A stretch of DNA of 64,000 bases, from positions 22,521,501-22,585,500 of the forward strand of contig NC_088308.1 in assembly GCF_910592395.1 (NCBI RefSeq). Reading direction: 5' to 3'. The DNA is from Lineus longissimus (taxonomy: Eukaryota; Nemertea; Pilidiophora; Heteronemertea; Lineidae). Position numbers and translations under genes: made by a program. Under the pieces are notes generated by a model. That model saw only the letters and a program-made list of their open reading frames with translations. It was not told where the DNA came from and made no database searches. This document shows positions 36,461-48,935 of this stretch, one piece after another (positions within the stretch are counted from its first letter, which is position 1; the number at the start of each line of letters is the position of its first letter).

Positions 36461-37824
36461 ATATAAATACTATAGATACTATAGATACCAGGTTTTAATG
36501 TGGATGATAAATGCACCACGACATTTAGTATAACTGCATTTCTATTTCCCTGGCCCACTCCACTGGTAAATTCTAACGGCGTACTATCAAGGTACCCCTT
36601 TAACAACAGCACCATTCATCAACCAGTCAGCTGATCAATTTCGTCTGCTTGGAGATGAGGACAATTAAAGATAATAAATGAACGAACATAAAAGTAATGA
36701 AAACAATTGACTTACCAATATCTTCGGTTTAGATTTTCAAGAAGATTCGTGCTATTCCAATGGAAGTCGTTAATAGTGATCGAGCATGCTTTCGGGATTG
36801 GTTTCTAGTACATGAGTACCGAACATGATCATGCTTCGATCAGGTATATAAAATAATCACAGGCGGCGGTGATGATGACGTCAAGAAAAGACTTGATTTT
36901 TACAATCGATAAAGATAACATAAAATTAGATTTTCTAGATTTTGAAACTCACAATTCAAATTTCTTTCAAATATGAACCCTTCGAAGTCCGATAACTCCA
37001 TCGATTGGTTTTAACCCATTGTTACTCCAGCTCCCGATTCAAATGCTACCTCCCAATTCAACGACCAGTCAGTTTAACCCTTTGTAACTCAATTTCCCGG
37101 TTCAAAATGCTAGCTCCTTATTCGTTTCCCAATTCGTTTAACCCTTTCTAACTCTAGCTCAATCTCATCCAGAAGAGATATGGCCGAAAGTCATTTCTGC
37201 AGGTAACAATATAGTGCGACGGAAAAATACACAGCCCGTTGCGGTGGAAAACAGAAATGTCCTCTTTTTTCACTTTCGCTCCGATGTCTTGGACAGGGTG
37301 ACAAGTTCGTGTCTATGGATACACAATATAATTCTATTGTGCAAGAGAAAACCTTTCCGGGCCACCCTGTACAGTTTCGTGAGTTTCCTCATCAGCCTCA
37401 GGTAGGCCAATGATTTTGACAGGACCCCAGCTGGCGCCATCTGAGCTAAAGAGTGGAACTGCGCGATAACTAAAAATTAAAAATCTCCCCGTCATGAGGT
37501 GGAAATTTCCCCCCTTTTTATGGGGGTATATGGGGGACGAGTTATTCCATGAACCCTAAACATGGTAGCCTACTGACGACCGTAGCCGATCACAGCTTTT
37601 CTTTATTCGAACCTCCAGGACCCTTATATGCAGTGGCGCTGCATTACTCCTGTAAGGACGTTTCATGTACGTATTATGTAGTATGGTTGGCCAACGGCAG
37701 GGGAGCCAGGGGCGGGCTCGGGACACAATGAAATCTGCGAGAGGGTCCGTGTATTCCAGAATCAAGTACGGATTTCAACGTTTCGTTGATTTCGTTTCGC
37801 ACTTTAGCGATAGCCCTTTTCAAG

Positions 37825-40800
37825 ATGGCTGCCTCCATTACAAAATCGTGCGTTTTAAAACCACTTTTAAATCATCTTCTACGGGCGTCTTCTTCCAATT
37901 TTGCCCTTACTAGACACCTCACCGTATTGGTAAGGAACAATGGAACGCGTAAGTAACATTTTTGTAGATGATCTTACCGTTTGATTAGCATTGATAATCT
38001 CGACCATAGCAGGGCTATACTATCCTTGGTTTTACATGGTTTTGCCATGTATCGTAGTACATTTTGTACGTGATTTGTATGGTGATGCAGAACAGCCGTT
38101 TGAGAAATCGGTGTTCGTTGTGGGCTTGATATTTCATCATAAGGCCGTTTGCACGTTACCACACCACACCATCACATCACTTACGACACCATGAACGATG
38201 TAAGTCTTGTACTGTACCGGCAGTAGTCATGACTCGTGAGTCATGTTGTGCCGGTACTGGCAGTAGGTAATGACAGAAGTAACAGTAGAAACTCTCGGAA
38301 GGACACCCTCAGGACAGACAACTGCTTTCCTTAATAGAGAGGTGTCCTGATAAGAGAGGTCCAAGTGAGTGGAAACAACCTATTTTGGACCAAAACTTGT
38401 ATTGTGTACAGATGTTGTCCTTATTGAAAGGTGTCCAGTATAAGGGAGGTTCCAATATTTGTACATCGAACCAGACCAGGTCTAGTTTGTGCACCTTTAC
38501 ACGGCAGACCAATCAGGATTTACCTTGATGTCTAGTCCCGTGTAAATGCGCCTGGTGTCGTTCTTAGTTCACAACAGCCTAGGCTACTGGCATTGTGATA
38601 GTTGTTGTGCATCACAATTTGATGCGGAGGACACCGGGTTTTGTTCATTTATATTCTTTAAACACAGAATAACTTTTACAGTATGACTTTCTTTTGCAGG
38701 GGAATATGATCATTACCTGCATAATGTACTATGGAAGAGAGCCATCCATCATCGGCATGTTGGTACATTGTCCGAGTCACAAAAGTTTCGACGCGGGGGT
38801 AATGAATTCACAGATTCTGAAGAAGAACTTGACTACGACATTGATGAATCGAAATTGGACACCCTGATGAAACAGCATCGTACTCAGGCGCAAGCGCAAC
38901 ATATTTCAGAGGGAGGGTAAGTTTGTCAACTATTCTATTCTATTGAAATAATTGTCAACTATTGAAATAATGGGAGCTTTAGCTTGAGTATGTTTCGGAC
39001 CAAAGTTACTATGTAATAAAACTGCTTTATTTATTTCAGAGTCCAGTTTTCTGATTTCCCGATCAGTGAGCAGCTGCTCTCCAGACTGACGGACTTAGGT
39101 TACAAGGAGCCATTTGATGTCCAGTCGAAGACATTGCCTCTGACCCTGAATGGAAAGTGAGTGCTATCATTGTCTCGGAATTGACAACAGTGATTCTTGA
39201 TTGTGATATAAATCTAAATCTACGTCTAAATCTTATTGTTATAAAGCATTAGTTTGACCCCACTGGCACATATGCATTTATACTGGTTATTGCAGAACTG
39301 GACAGTGTTTTGGTATCACCTATACTTAGATTCTGTAAATTTTGTTCGTTCCCTGATTTGAATCAATTACCTGGCTTTCATGACAGTCTCTTCCATCCAC
39401 ATTAGATTGCTATAGTTTGGTTGGTTCGAGATGTTGAGAAAAATAAGAAGAGATACTTTCAAAATGAGAGCAATATGCAACATTCCTCAACACCTTGAAC
39501 CAAACAATAGTAGGCCCACTTGGTAGTACTGAGGATGGCAAAAGATAGTTTACTGCAGGTAGAAAATAGTTTTCATTCTTTGATGAGTTTGACGTAACCA
39601 CTATCATTTATTTGCAAATTGTTCTGTTATCCAGGGATGTAATAGGTCGAGCACAGACAGGAAGTGGCAAAACTTTGGCGTTCAGTATTCCTGTTGTAGA
39701 GAAGTTAATGTCCAGGTAAGAGTTGTTGCAAAAATGTATAAGACCAGCTTAAATAGTTTCGGTAGTTGTACCTTATGGCTTGTTGATTTGGTAGCTACTG
39801 TCAGCCGGGCAATTGTTGCGGATGCCCTGTTTTGATCTTCGAAAATACTAAATGAATTGTGAGTAACGACATTCCTCGTTGGTGCCAACCCATCAGAACT
39901 TTTAGTATTTTGTCCTGGTCCAAATTGGTCCAAATTTGTACTATAGTACCAAGAGTCAGCTAAATTCTCCCTCAATAATCCAATTTGAAGTACTGAAGGT
40001 CAGTTGCAAAAATACTGAAAAGAACTAACGTTTTGGAGAAGAATACAGAAGAAAGGGAACTTTTTGGAAACTGTTCCTGATAACCCTATAGCGGGTTGGC
40101 AGCTCAGATTTCCTTGTTTTGTTCTTTTACCAAAAGTGGATTCATATCAAATGTTCTTCATTGTTTTTTGTCTATTTCCAGTAAGCCGACGTGTGGTAAG
40201 GATTGCCCTCGGGCCATCGTCATCTCACCAACAAGGGAACTCTGCCTGCAGATTTATAGGTGAGTTTTAGAAGTGCACACAGATATGCTCCGTGGTTAGT
40301 TTCTTCCTTCTTCAACAACAGAAAATAATATTTGACCAGAACAAGGTGGTGTATATCAGTATTTTCTTTACAAGAAAAGAGTAGTTGATCCTATATCATT
40401 CTACTTCACCAGTTCCTTTCAAGTAAGATGTTTGTCTCCATTGTGAAATATGGCTTAAACATGTACCAAATGGAGTTAGTTTTAATTGGCAGTTGATGAA
40501 AAATCAGTAAACTCTATCATTAATCATGTATTGTGACTCTTTCCAGATCCGTTCAAGAACTCAACTCAAGAGTTAGATGTCTACCTGTGTATGGAGGAGA
40601 ATCCTTTTTTAAACAGGTAAGTCTGTCATATAACTTGCATACATGCATTGCTGGTTTCATGTGACTTTCAACATCCCCAAGCAACCAACGACTTGCCACT
40701 TTAGGTTAAAAGGCCTACTATTCTATCTATTCTTCCCTCCAGCAATCATCAATCTTCAAGAGAGGGGTTGACGTCGTCTGTGCTACACCTGGTCGTCTCC

Positions 40801-43792
40801 GAGATCACCTGGAACGAGGGACACTGGTAGGTATCGAAGAATTCCTAAAAACTAGGCTTTATTGACTCTTTGTATGGAATATAGAACTATTAGTTGAAAA
40901 ACTTACTCCAATGTTTTACTTTATTTCCGCCTAGCTGAAATGTACATGAGCCTAAAATGCAACATTGTTTTATAGTCACTGATCAAGTTGTTTATTGTTT
41001 GTTTTCCATTTCTTGTTTTCAGAAATTGGATGCTCTTGAGTTTCTTTGCTTGGACGAAGCTGACCATCTTCTCACTCCAGAGTTCCTCGTAAGTTCCTCA
41101 AGGATGTTATGTATCTATGCATGAAGAGGAAAAGTTGCTGCCAAAAGTCGATGAAAGTAGTGCTAAAATGGGTCATTAACAGATTGATTTTAATGTGTTT
41201 AAAAGAACTTTTCATCATCGTTTGTTCCCATTTCCTCACTTGCAATGTGAAGACAGCCGTTTTCCAGATACCAAGCTATTTCAGCCTTGTGCAGCTCTGA
41301 ATGATTAATGAGTTTTTGTTCTGTTTTCAGATCCAAATTGAAAATGTACTAAAGAACTCGCCACGTGATAAACAGGTCATGTTATTCAGTGCCACGCTGC
41401 CTCCTGATATTCAGAGAATAACAAGAGAGTAAGTTAGAAAGTTAATGTCGACTAGGCTATTGCCCGAGCCGAGAATGGCTTTTGTAGCAGTCTCGAAGTC
41501 GGTAGTCCAGGGATGTTTGTCAGGCTCTCCCAACAAATTGGTTTTCCAATATGCTACGTCTAGCCAATTCTGCCTCATTGACAGAGAGTTGTCAGATTGA
41601 TTGTTGCCATGATGCATGCACTGTACAGGTGAAGGTTAGACTAATAGCAGGGATCTACTCTGGTGATATTGGAATTACTCAAGAAGTCAAAGCTGAGAAG
41701 TTTCACCTTTTGAAATTGTCACTGTCTGACCCTTTCGACATTTGATACCTGTCAGTCCATTTTCAACAGATACTATTTTATCTACCAACAGGTATATGAA
41801 AGATGCTCAGTATGTAGATCTGGTAAAAGATCAGAGCCAGAGGTCTCCAACTTCAGTGAAGCATTTGGTAAGTTAGTTCATCCTTTTGATAGGTAGACTA
41901 CGATAGTTGTTCTGTTTAGTAGTAAGATTTTTAGTGTTAGTTTGGTCAAATGCTGTTTTCTGCAATGTTCAAATAATTGCAGTGTTAAGATATTTTACGT
42001 TCAAATATTTTTGCTGTTCTCATCATTTCAGTGTATGAACATTCCTCACAACTTTCATATGGATGCCATATGTGAACTCATCAAGAATACATATAAACCA
42101 GAACGGTGTATAGTCTTTATCAAAACAAAACGTAAGTAATTGGAGTTGATCATGTCTGCTCGATCTGGCGGGCTTTCACTTCGCCCAACTCTTCGGCCGG
42201 CGCCTACTGTTTTGGTCTACATTTTAGCTCCACCCCTCGCGGTGATTGGTGATACCACCACCACCTCCAGTTCAGTATCAATTCCGTCAACCTAAGAAAC
42301 TTCTATCTAAATATGATATCTTTTTCTTCTTTTCAGATATGACGAAGCAAGTGGCACATGTCCTTCAGCGCCATGGTTTAGATGCACAAGAGCTGCACTC
42401 AGATTTATCCCAGTCGAAACGACAAAATGTTCTCTCGGCTTTCAGAACTGGTCAGATAGAAATTCTAGTGGTGAGTCTTGCTTTCCAACGTGCTCCCTGG
42501 TCTGTTGTTTTTTTTCAGAAGAGATAGTGGTCCTGTGTGTGTGGTGCAGTCTTTCCCTCTAACCTATCTAGCAAGGGATCAGCCGTATACTTCTCAGCAG
42601 GTTCTGTGTTATCAATCATTCTGAGCCTTGTGGTCTTAGTTATACTCCCTTATAATACTCTCTTATATTTCAGGCAACTGATGTAGCAGCAAGAGGCCTA
42701 GATATACCAGAAGTGGATCTCGTCATTCAGGGTAAGAACATTTTGAGGTTTGAAATCTGTAGAACTCTGACTGTAATTTCTGAAATAAGTAACTTAATTC
42801 ATACTCATCGGCATCACTATCATGAAATGCGAGTTCAGCACATCACGTCTTTATCTATCGTATCTGTCGTATTTGTAGTTGAACCTCCTCAAAATGGCAT
42901 CGACTTCTACATCCACCGGTCTGGACGGACGGGCCGAGCAGGTCGGGAGGGAATGGCCATCATGATACACAGCGGTTCAAGAGACGATAGGGAGATTATA
43001 TCAAAGGTGAGGAAAACAACCTTGATAAATTTTCAACGTAAGGCGATATTACTCGCTTGTTGGTAACTAAGGTTAATTAAGGTTTCCCATTGATATTTTT
43101 GATATCTTTCAGATTGAGAGAATGGTTGACCTCGAGCACACAAACGGACCTGACCTGCGACAACTGAAAATGAACAAACTTGATAGTTTAGCTGGTCGTA
43201 TCACGCACATGAAGGATAGAGAATTAGATGTTGGTAAACCTTTGGCAGAAAAACTTCTCAGTCAACCGGATGCTGATAGCCACAGGATTTTGGCTGCTGC
43301 TTTAAGTTTGCTAGTCAAGGGAGAAAAAGAAAAGACAGAGTTCCGACCGAGCGATTCAAATTCATTTGGAAGAAGGTGAGTGTGTGTCGTTGCAGTATAT
43401 TTTCTTATTCCTCCCTAGTCTTCGAAGACTGGAGCAAGGCCATTCCAAATTCAAAACTTTGGAAGAGCTGTATTTGAAATGTCTTTTACGTAGTTACACT
43501 TTCACAGTGAGAGTTAATTTTCACGATTATATCATTCTTGCATGACTATGACACACCGGTGAAAATGGCATTCAAATTTTTCTGTAAATTGAAATTTCCT
43601 TGTTAAAATCATTTCAGGCCTCAGTTCAACAGAAAGCCACAATTTTCTCAAAACAGAACGGATCGGTTCTCGTCGTTCAGGAACTCACGAAACTACGACG
43701 ACAACGATGATGAACGATTTTATAACCGTCAGAACAGAAATCAGTCGTTCAGGCGCCGTAGGAATTTCGATGATGAGGAGGAAGAGTGGTGA
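37825..43792 (+). CDS. DEAD-box RNA helicase, DDX21/50-like, predicted mitochondrial
   Basis: Sixteen exons join into 622 codons: 37825-37948, 38700-38916, 39040-39156, 39635-39715, 40182-40259, 40547-40616, 40743-40826, 41023-41088, 41331-41428, 41792-41867, 42032-42131, 42337-42470, 42674-42731, 42879-43006, 43113-43375, 43618-43792. Both RecA lobes are complete: F-x-x-F/Q motif (FSDFPI, VQSK), Walker A AQTGSGKT, PTRE, TPGR, LDEADH, SAT, then ATDVAARGLDIPEVD and HRSGRTGRAGR. The ATDVAARGLDIPEVDLVIQ...PP stretch is like DDX21/DDX50 and bacterial DeaD. The N-terminus (MAASITKSCVLKPLLNHLLR) is basic, hydroxylated and acid-free, as in mitochondrial presequences; an acidic linker (SEEELDYDIDESK) follows. 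The C-terminus is an RNA-binding-like R/N/F-rich tail ending DEEEEW. It probably remodels mitochondrial RNA or ribosome intermediates (inference). Confidence 0.87.
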
Positions 43793-43853
43793 TGTCAACG
43801 ACAATATAGGACTTATTCTTCATAGTCGCCATTCAGGCACAAAATTGTTATTT

Positions 43854-44074
43854 GTGACTCGCTCTACCAAAACTAGGCGCTTGTCGCATCTGAACTTGAC
43901 AGGTTAATACGGACTTGTTGTTCATTTCCCTATTGTAGACTTTTTGTGAAATCTATTACAAACTGATTTGGTCACATTTCACAAAAGGTCTACAATAGGG
44001 AAATGAACAACAAGTCCGTATCAACCTGTCAAGTTCAGATGTGACAAGCGCCTAGTTTTGGTAGAGCGGGTCAC
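43854..44074. mobile_element. Near-perfect palindromic MITE 3' of the helicase gene
   Basis: Two arms of about 100 bases are almost exact reverse complements: GTGACTCGCTCTACCAAAAC at the left, GTTTTGGTAGAGCGGGTCAC at the right, and AACTTGACAGGTT...AACCTGTCAAGTT nearer the centre. ATTT flanks both sides. It begins 62 bases after the helicase stop and upstream of an AATAAA (44311), so it would be transcribed in the 3' UTR as a long double-stranded hairpin. Related to the element at 28072-28270. Confidence 0.75.
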
Positions 44075-44310
44075 ATTTGTACGTACTACTTTATGGATAG
44101 CCCCTACACAACCAAGGCTAAGGAGACCACTCTCCTCTCATGCAAGAATTGATTACATCCAACTTTTTGCAAGTTTTCATTAAAGCTACTCTGCATGATC
44201 AACAGTTATTTGTACTGTTGTACTGGTAGTGAACTGGTACATGTAGATGAAGCATTTGGGTGAAGGTAATCCAGGTTTACACAAGGATGTTGTGTTAAGT
44301 TAATGATAAA

Positions 44311-44316
44311 AATAAA
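44311..44316 (+). terminator. Candidate polyadenylation signal for the helicase gene
   Basis: AATAAA in AT-rich sequence 519 bases after the stop codon, the first such hexamer I noticed downstream on this strand. Use is not demonstrated. Confidence 0.35.
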
Positions 44317-45140
44317 GTCATGGATTTCTAAAAATATTGTGTTGCTATTAATATCTCGATCATTTATCAGCGAGTGATTTACAAAACTGTTTAAATTCAC
44401 ATCAACCAAATTATTTGACTTGGGAATGCATATGTCTTGTATGTCTCCCTGTAGAGACCATGTCGCAACCAATCTGATGACAGTAGCTGCTAAAACGTCC
44501 AAATTCTGGCATTGTTTCCAGAGCATGATCCGTGGTACAACCAATGGGTAATGTTACATCCATGTGTGATACTTGAATAATGAATACTTGTAAGACAGTG
44601 ATGCAAATATCAACTCCTTTATTAACTCTCTTCTCAAATATAAAAGGTTTTTTAAAAAAATGTTACACTTTACAAGTACTCACAACGTATTCACTACGGC
44701 AGTAGGGGGGTCATAAAATATTCTATTTCAACAAAAGACAAATTAATTAAACAAGAAAAAATATTTAGAGTCCATTTTGTATGCATCAACAAATATCATA
44801 TCTGAACATTTTCAAAGACTTGGACTGATTTTGAAGCACATTGTTAATCAACTTTGATGTGTGAAAGCAGAAAATAAGTTGTCACTTTACAGTTTATACA
44901 TGTAGACTGTATATGTTTGTCCAACAAATTGTACAATGTATGTGGACATTTCTGTTGGGTCACTGCCCTGTCCATGTATACAAATTTACCTCTGTAATAT
45001 GGACACCTCTCTATAAAGGACAGCATTTGACAGTCCTCCGACTGTCCTAAATAGAAAGTTCTACTGTACTTGCATGAAGGTAGCAGTATCAAGCTAACAG
45101 AATGAACACAAAGATATCACCAACAGAATACTGTGACCCT

Positions 45141-46000
45141 TCATTCATCTTTTTGAGCATCAGCCGTCATTGATCCATCGCCTTCTTGGCCCATACCACA
45201 ATTTTTCACGAAGCCGTTATCTTGCTTGTCAGGGGACAACTCGGATGACGACACTTCGTGCGATCTCGAATTGTGCATCTGTTGGTTCATCTTACGTTTA
45301 ATTTTATCAGAAGTTGTAGATAGAAATGTCAGTCCTCCCGATAGTATGAAGTACATTACAAATACGCAACCGGCAAAACTGATGCTGATGAAACCGAGGA
45401 CACTGAGGATGGCGATCATGAATATCGCACCAATTGTGAGCAGGGTACCTGTAAATAGAGAAAAGATAGTATAAGGAGAAAGATAAGATAAGATAAACTT
45501 TATTTTCATCGGTATGAGATAAAATTACAAACATGAGCTCCAAAGCTCTTGGACCGATATCAAACAAAGACACGAGTAAAACACAACCAAGGTAGAGAAA
45601 AAGTTTAACAGGAATTTAACATTTCAGCGATGTTTGAAAAATGTGTCGCTGGAGTCTTCCAACGATAAAATGTTGTATTCATCTGTTGATAAGGTTCTTC
45701 AAGCATGAATTATATTGAACTGCCTCTCTACAGTAGAACAGGGATCTTCCTACCTTCAACAAATACGAATCCCACAAAAGTGAATGCAATCGTTCCTCCA
45801 GCAAACATTATAAAGGCACCAATGGGAACTGTAAGTACGGCTAATGACATGACGATAAATGTTGCCCAAAATGGATGGGCGTAAGCAAGCTCCTGTAGGC
45901 GTTGTGTTTTCTTTCGAACGTCAAACTGGTAGTCTATGCGGTTCAGGAGCCCATAGACGGAGTCCATTATGACACTGGGGTTCAGGAACTCTGCACTCAT
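45141..46000 (-). CDS. LDAF1: Lipid droplet assembly factor 1 / promethin-like protein
   Basis: Two coding exons, 45754-46000 and 45141-45448, give 184 residues. LDAF1 is a small ER protein that partners with seipin at sites of lipid-droplet formation. The sequence has a charged N-terminal helix, then HPFWATFIVMSLAVLTVPIG and further hydrophobic segments (FIMFAGGTIAFTFVGFVFVEG split over two helices, LLTIGAIFMIAILSVLGFIS, FAGCVFVMYFILSGG), matching the HPF...VP-G...EG...G-F pattern of human LDAF1. A charged tail (DKIKRKMNQQMHNS to DAQKDE) is longer than in human (161 residues). The chosen start is MSAEFLNPS at 46000; an upstream ATG (MCFQ) spans a TTTCCAG acceptor and is probably not used. 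It lies head to head with YARS2. Confidence 0.8.
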
Positions 46001-46948
46001 GACTTGGCTGTAGATCTGGAAACACATGAAGGGAAAATTATCGTAGAGTCATTAAAAAAACTGCAATAAGCAAGGAAAATACTGGCATTCAATTTCAAAG
46101 GGAGAAGTGAACTGAAGTGAAAGTAAGTAGTAGTAGTGAAAACATGGTCCCTCCCTCCTATAGGCCTAGTACTAGTATGATAAAGTAAATTTATGTACTT
46201 TTCTTACTATATGCAAGTTTGCGAAGTGTCTTTTCCAGTCAGTGGTGTGAAATCAGATAAAATAGAGAGAAACCCATCATGTTCGGCAACATTCAGGATG
46301 TACAACATGCATATGCATGTACGGAAGTACAACATGTGTACATGTCTGCTTGTATACAAGTCTGGTGACAAAAAAGTCTGCAGTCAATATCTATAATGAA
46401 ATAAATCGTTCAAAAAACAATCTATTTGTATTTAAGAATTACAGGTATCTTAAAAACAAATATTTGTATAATTCTATTCATGAATTATAAGTAAAATATG
46501 TGAGTGGTGTCTTAATTCCCAGTTTTAATGTTTTATTTTATGGTCTGGAGTTATTCAAGATGTCAGCGCCCATGATAGCCATGTGGAGGTCAAATTCTAA
46601 GAAAAATTGGTAATTTTAACGTCAATTTCTTCGCAAACCGTCTCAATTTTATATTTTTAACACGTCCAGTAGTTACATCAGTAACGTCTACTTCACCTCC
46701 AGGTGTTGACAAGCAAAATATTTGGTTTTCTTTGTAAATAGAACTACTTTTCTTTTTGACAGGTTTGTTGATGAAAATGCACGCACAGTTACACGTGCAT
46801 ATGGAGTGCATGCACGAGTCATGCATGTGTACTCTTTGACCAACGACTAAGCAACTTGTAACAGATCCTTACTAAAATATATTCTATGCTTATATTAGTA
46901 AAATTCATTGTTTTTTTCAGGTCATGCCTAAAACGGCTGATATCGCAG
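46001..46948. promoter_or_regulatory. Shared upstream region between LDAF1 and YARS2
   Basis: The two start codons face away from each other across 948 bases. Both first coding exons begin just after a splice acceptor (RC of 46017-46018 and TTTTTTTCAG ending 46920), so non-coding leader exons and the start sites should lie within this interval or overlap. No core promoter motif was convincing. A bidirectional promoter is an inference. Confidence 0.3.
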
Positions 46949-48902
46949 ATGTCATGTAGGCGGTATTGTAACCGGAATATCCTCATTCTTCATGAGAGGG
47001 GAATATTCCAGAATATTTTCCCAGCAGAAAGGTATGTCATGTTCAGGGCATGGTCAATCATTTCCTTATCTTCACTCCTTTTAGTTATACCAATTGCCGC
47101 AATTAGTGGCCGATTATAGTAAAGCTTGAGCCAGAATGTATGCTTCTACTTTCAGAAGTCCTGATCTTCATAGCCTGCTAGTCAAATCACCACAGACCAT
47201 CTATGCCGGATTTGATCCGACAAGTGATAGCTTGCATATTGGTAATCTGCTGGTCATCATGAGCCTTATTCACTGCCAAAGAGCTGGACATACTCCTTTG
47301 GCCCTAGTTAGTATCAAGTGTTTGACCTAATCGCTAAAACTTTCCACTTAACTGCCATTGAACTCTGGTCACGACACAACCCAAGTTTTCGCTGTAATTT
47401 TTTCAGGATGAAGATCATGAAAGAAATTAACAACCAAATTAGGTCCTAACCAGTGTCCTCAAAAGAGAGTTGTCCTCCATAGAGAGTTGTCCTCCATAGA
47501 GAGTTGTCCTCCATAGAGAGGTGTCTTTCATAGGGAGGTGTCCTTAATTGACAGGTGTCCTTAACAGAGAGGTTTCCTTAATAGAGAGATGTCCACCAAG
47601 GGAAGGTCCACTGTAGTTGATGATCCAGAGCCGACAAGACATCAGTGTTCTCATTATTTCAGGTTGGTGGTGCTACTGCAATGATTGGCGACCCCAGCGG
47701 GAAGACAAAAGATCGACGAGCAATGAATATTGACGAGTTAGCTGAAAACTCTTCTGGAATTCAGTCAACCTTGCAACGAATATTCAAACACCATTCAGAC
47801 ATTATGTGGAGAAAAGATTTACCTGCACCTGTGTAAGTACTGTGATGTTACTTGCCTTGTGTCCATGGGACGGACACTTGACTGGTGGTGATGAGGTGCA
47901 AATGGAATGCATTTGCATTGAGACTTGCTTGCTTTACAGTTGCGTCTGGGGACCTTAGTTTGCGGATTTACCTTTAAGATATAATGCAGACATGTATTTC
48001 TCCTTGACCAGATTTCTTATCTATTTTAAGAGTTTTGAACAATGCTGAATGGTATTCCAGTACAAATGTCATTGAGTTCTTATCAAACGTTGGGAGAAAC
48101 TTCCGAATGGGGGATATGCTGCGAAAAGACAGGTATGGAATACCATTTTCTCTCTCAATTATGTTCCGCTAAATCAGAAAAATTAAAGTGAATTTCAGAT
48201 TTATATTTGCTTTCTCTAGTGCATTTCAAAATGAAATATATTTTTCAGTGTAAAATCACGCCTAGATACTGCAGAGGGGATGAGTTTAACAGAGTTCACT
48301 TACCAAGTATTCCAAGCGAATGATTGGTTACATTTGTATAACAACTATAAGTGTAAGATTCAAGTAAGTTACTATTTTTTACTTAAGATGATTAAAGTTT
48401 ACAAAATACGATATCTGCCGCTTTATTTTTTTTCATTTGCAAAAATTTCTGAAAAAAATAAATTGTCACAAATGTTAGTTTGGTGGATAATGAATTTTGG
48501 TCAATGGCCATTGTTTCTAATGGGGTATTACCTATTGTTCTTTCATTTGAGGAAGTAACTTGGATGGAATCGGTTCAATGCAATCTTTTGTACAGCAGTT
48601 CTTTTACAGTTATTTTTAAAATCGAAAATAAAAGGCATACAGATATTTCTGTGTTTACTGGTAAATTTATAATGGCTCACCAGTCCTCAGTATCTTTTTC
48701 TGTGTTCTTTCAGATTGGTGGAAATGATCAACTAGGAAATATCACTGCCGGCTACGAGTTGATCAAAAGGGTTAAAAATGAGTCTGTATTTGGTAGGTTT
48801 TTTCATTTCAAAATTAAGATAAGGGTGGTACAATTATAGCATTTGAGTGCCTGCTCTTTTCTAAGCAGTTGGGGCTAAAGTTGTACAACTTTACCTTACA
48901 AT

Positions 48903-48935
<33 letters not shown>

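Larger units (their letters stand above)
30070..37824. other. Intergenic region between the divergent ABCA and helicase genes
   Basis: No coding exon could be supported on either strand. It contains four pogo-like MITEs, pieces of the TTTAAAGG family (31.9, 32.7 and 36.2-36.6 kb), G/C homopolymer runs (31732-31745, 31870-31880), and an 18-bp perfect hairpin (34692-34735). The ABCA and helicase promoters must lie near its two ends, but no TATA box or other core element was convincing. Confidence 0.6.

Noticed and set aside
37825-37931. Helicase exon 1 ending at 37929 (donor GTAAGG)
   Set aside because: Joining there to 38700 shifts the frame to a stop; the donor GTAAGT after 37948 restores the frame into the helicase.
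44990-45070. Possible short gene 3' of LDAF1
   Set aside because: It is a truncated pogo-like MITE, recognised by ACACCTCTCTATAAAGGACA and TTCTACTGTA.
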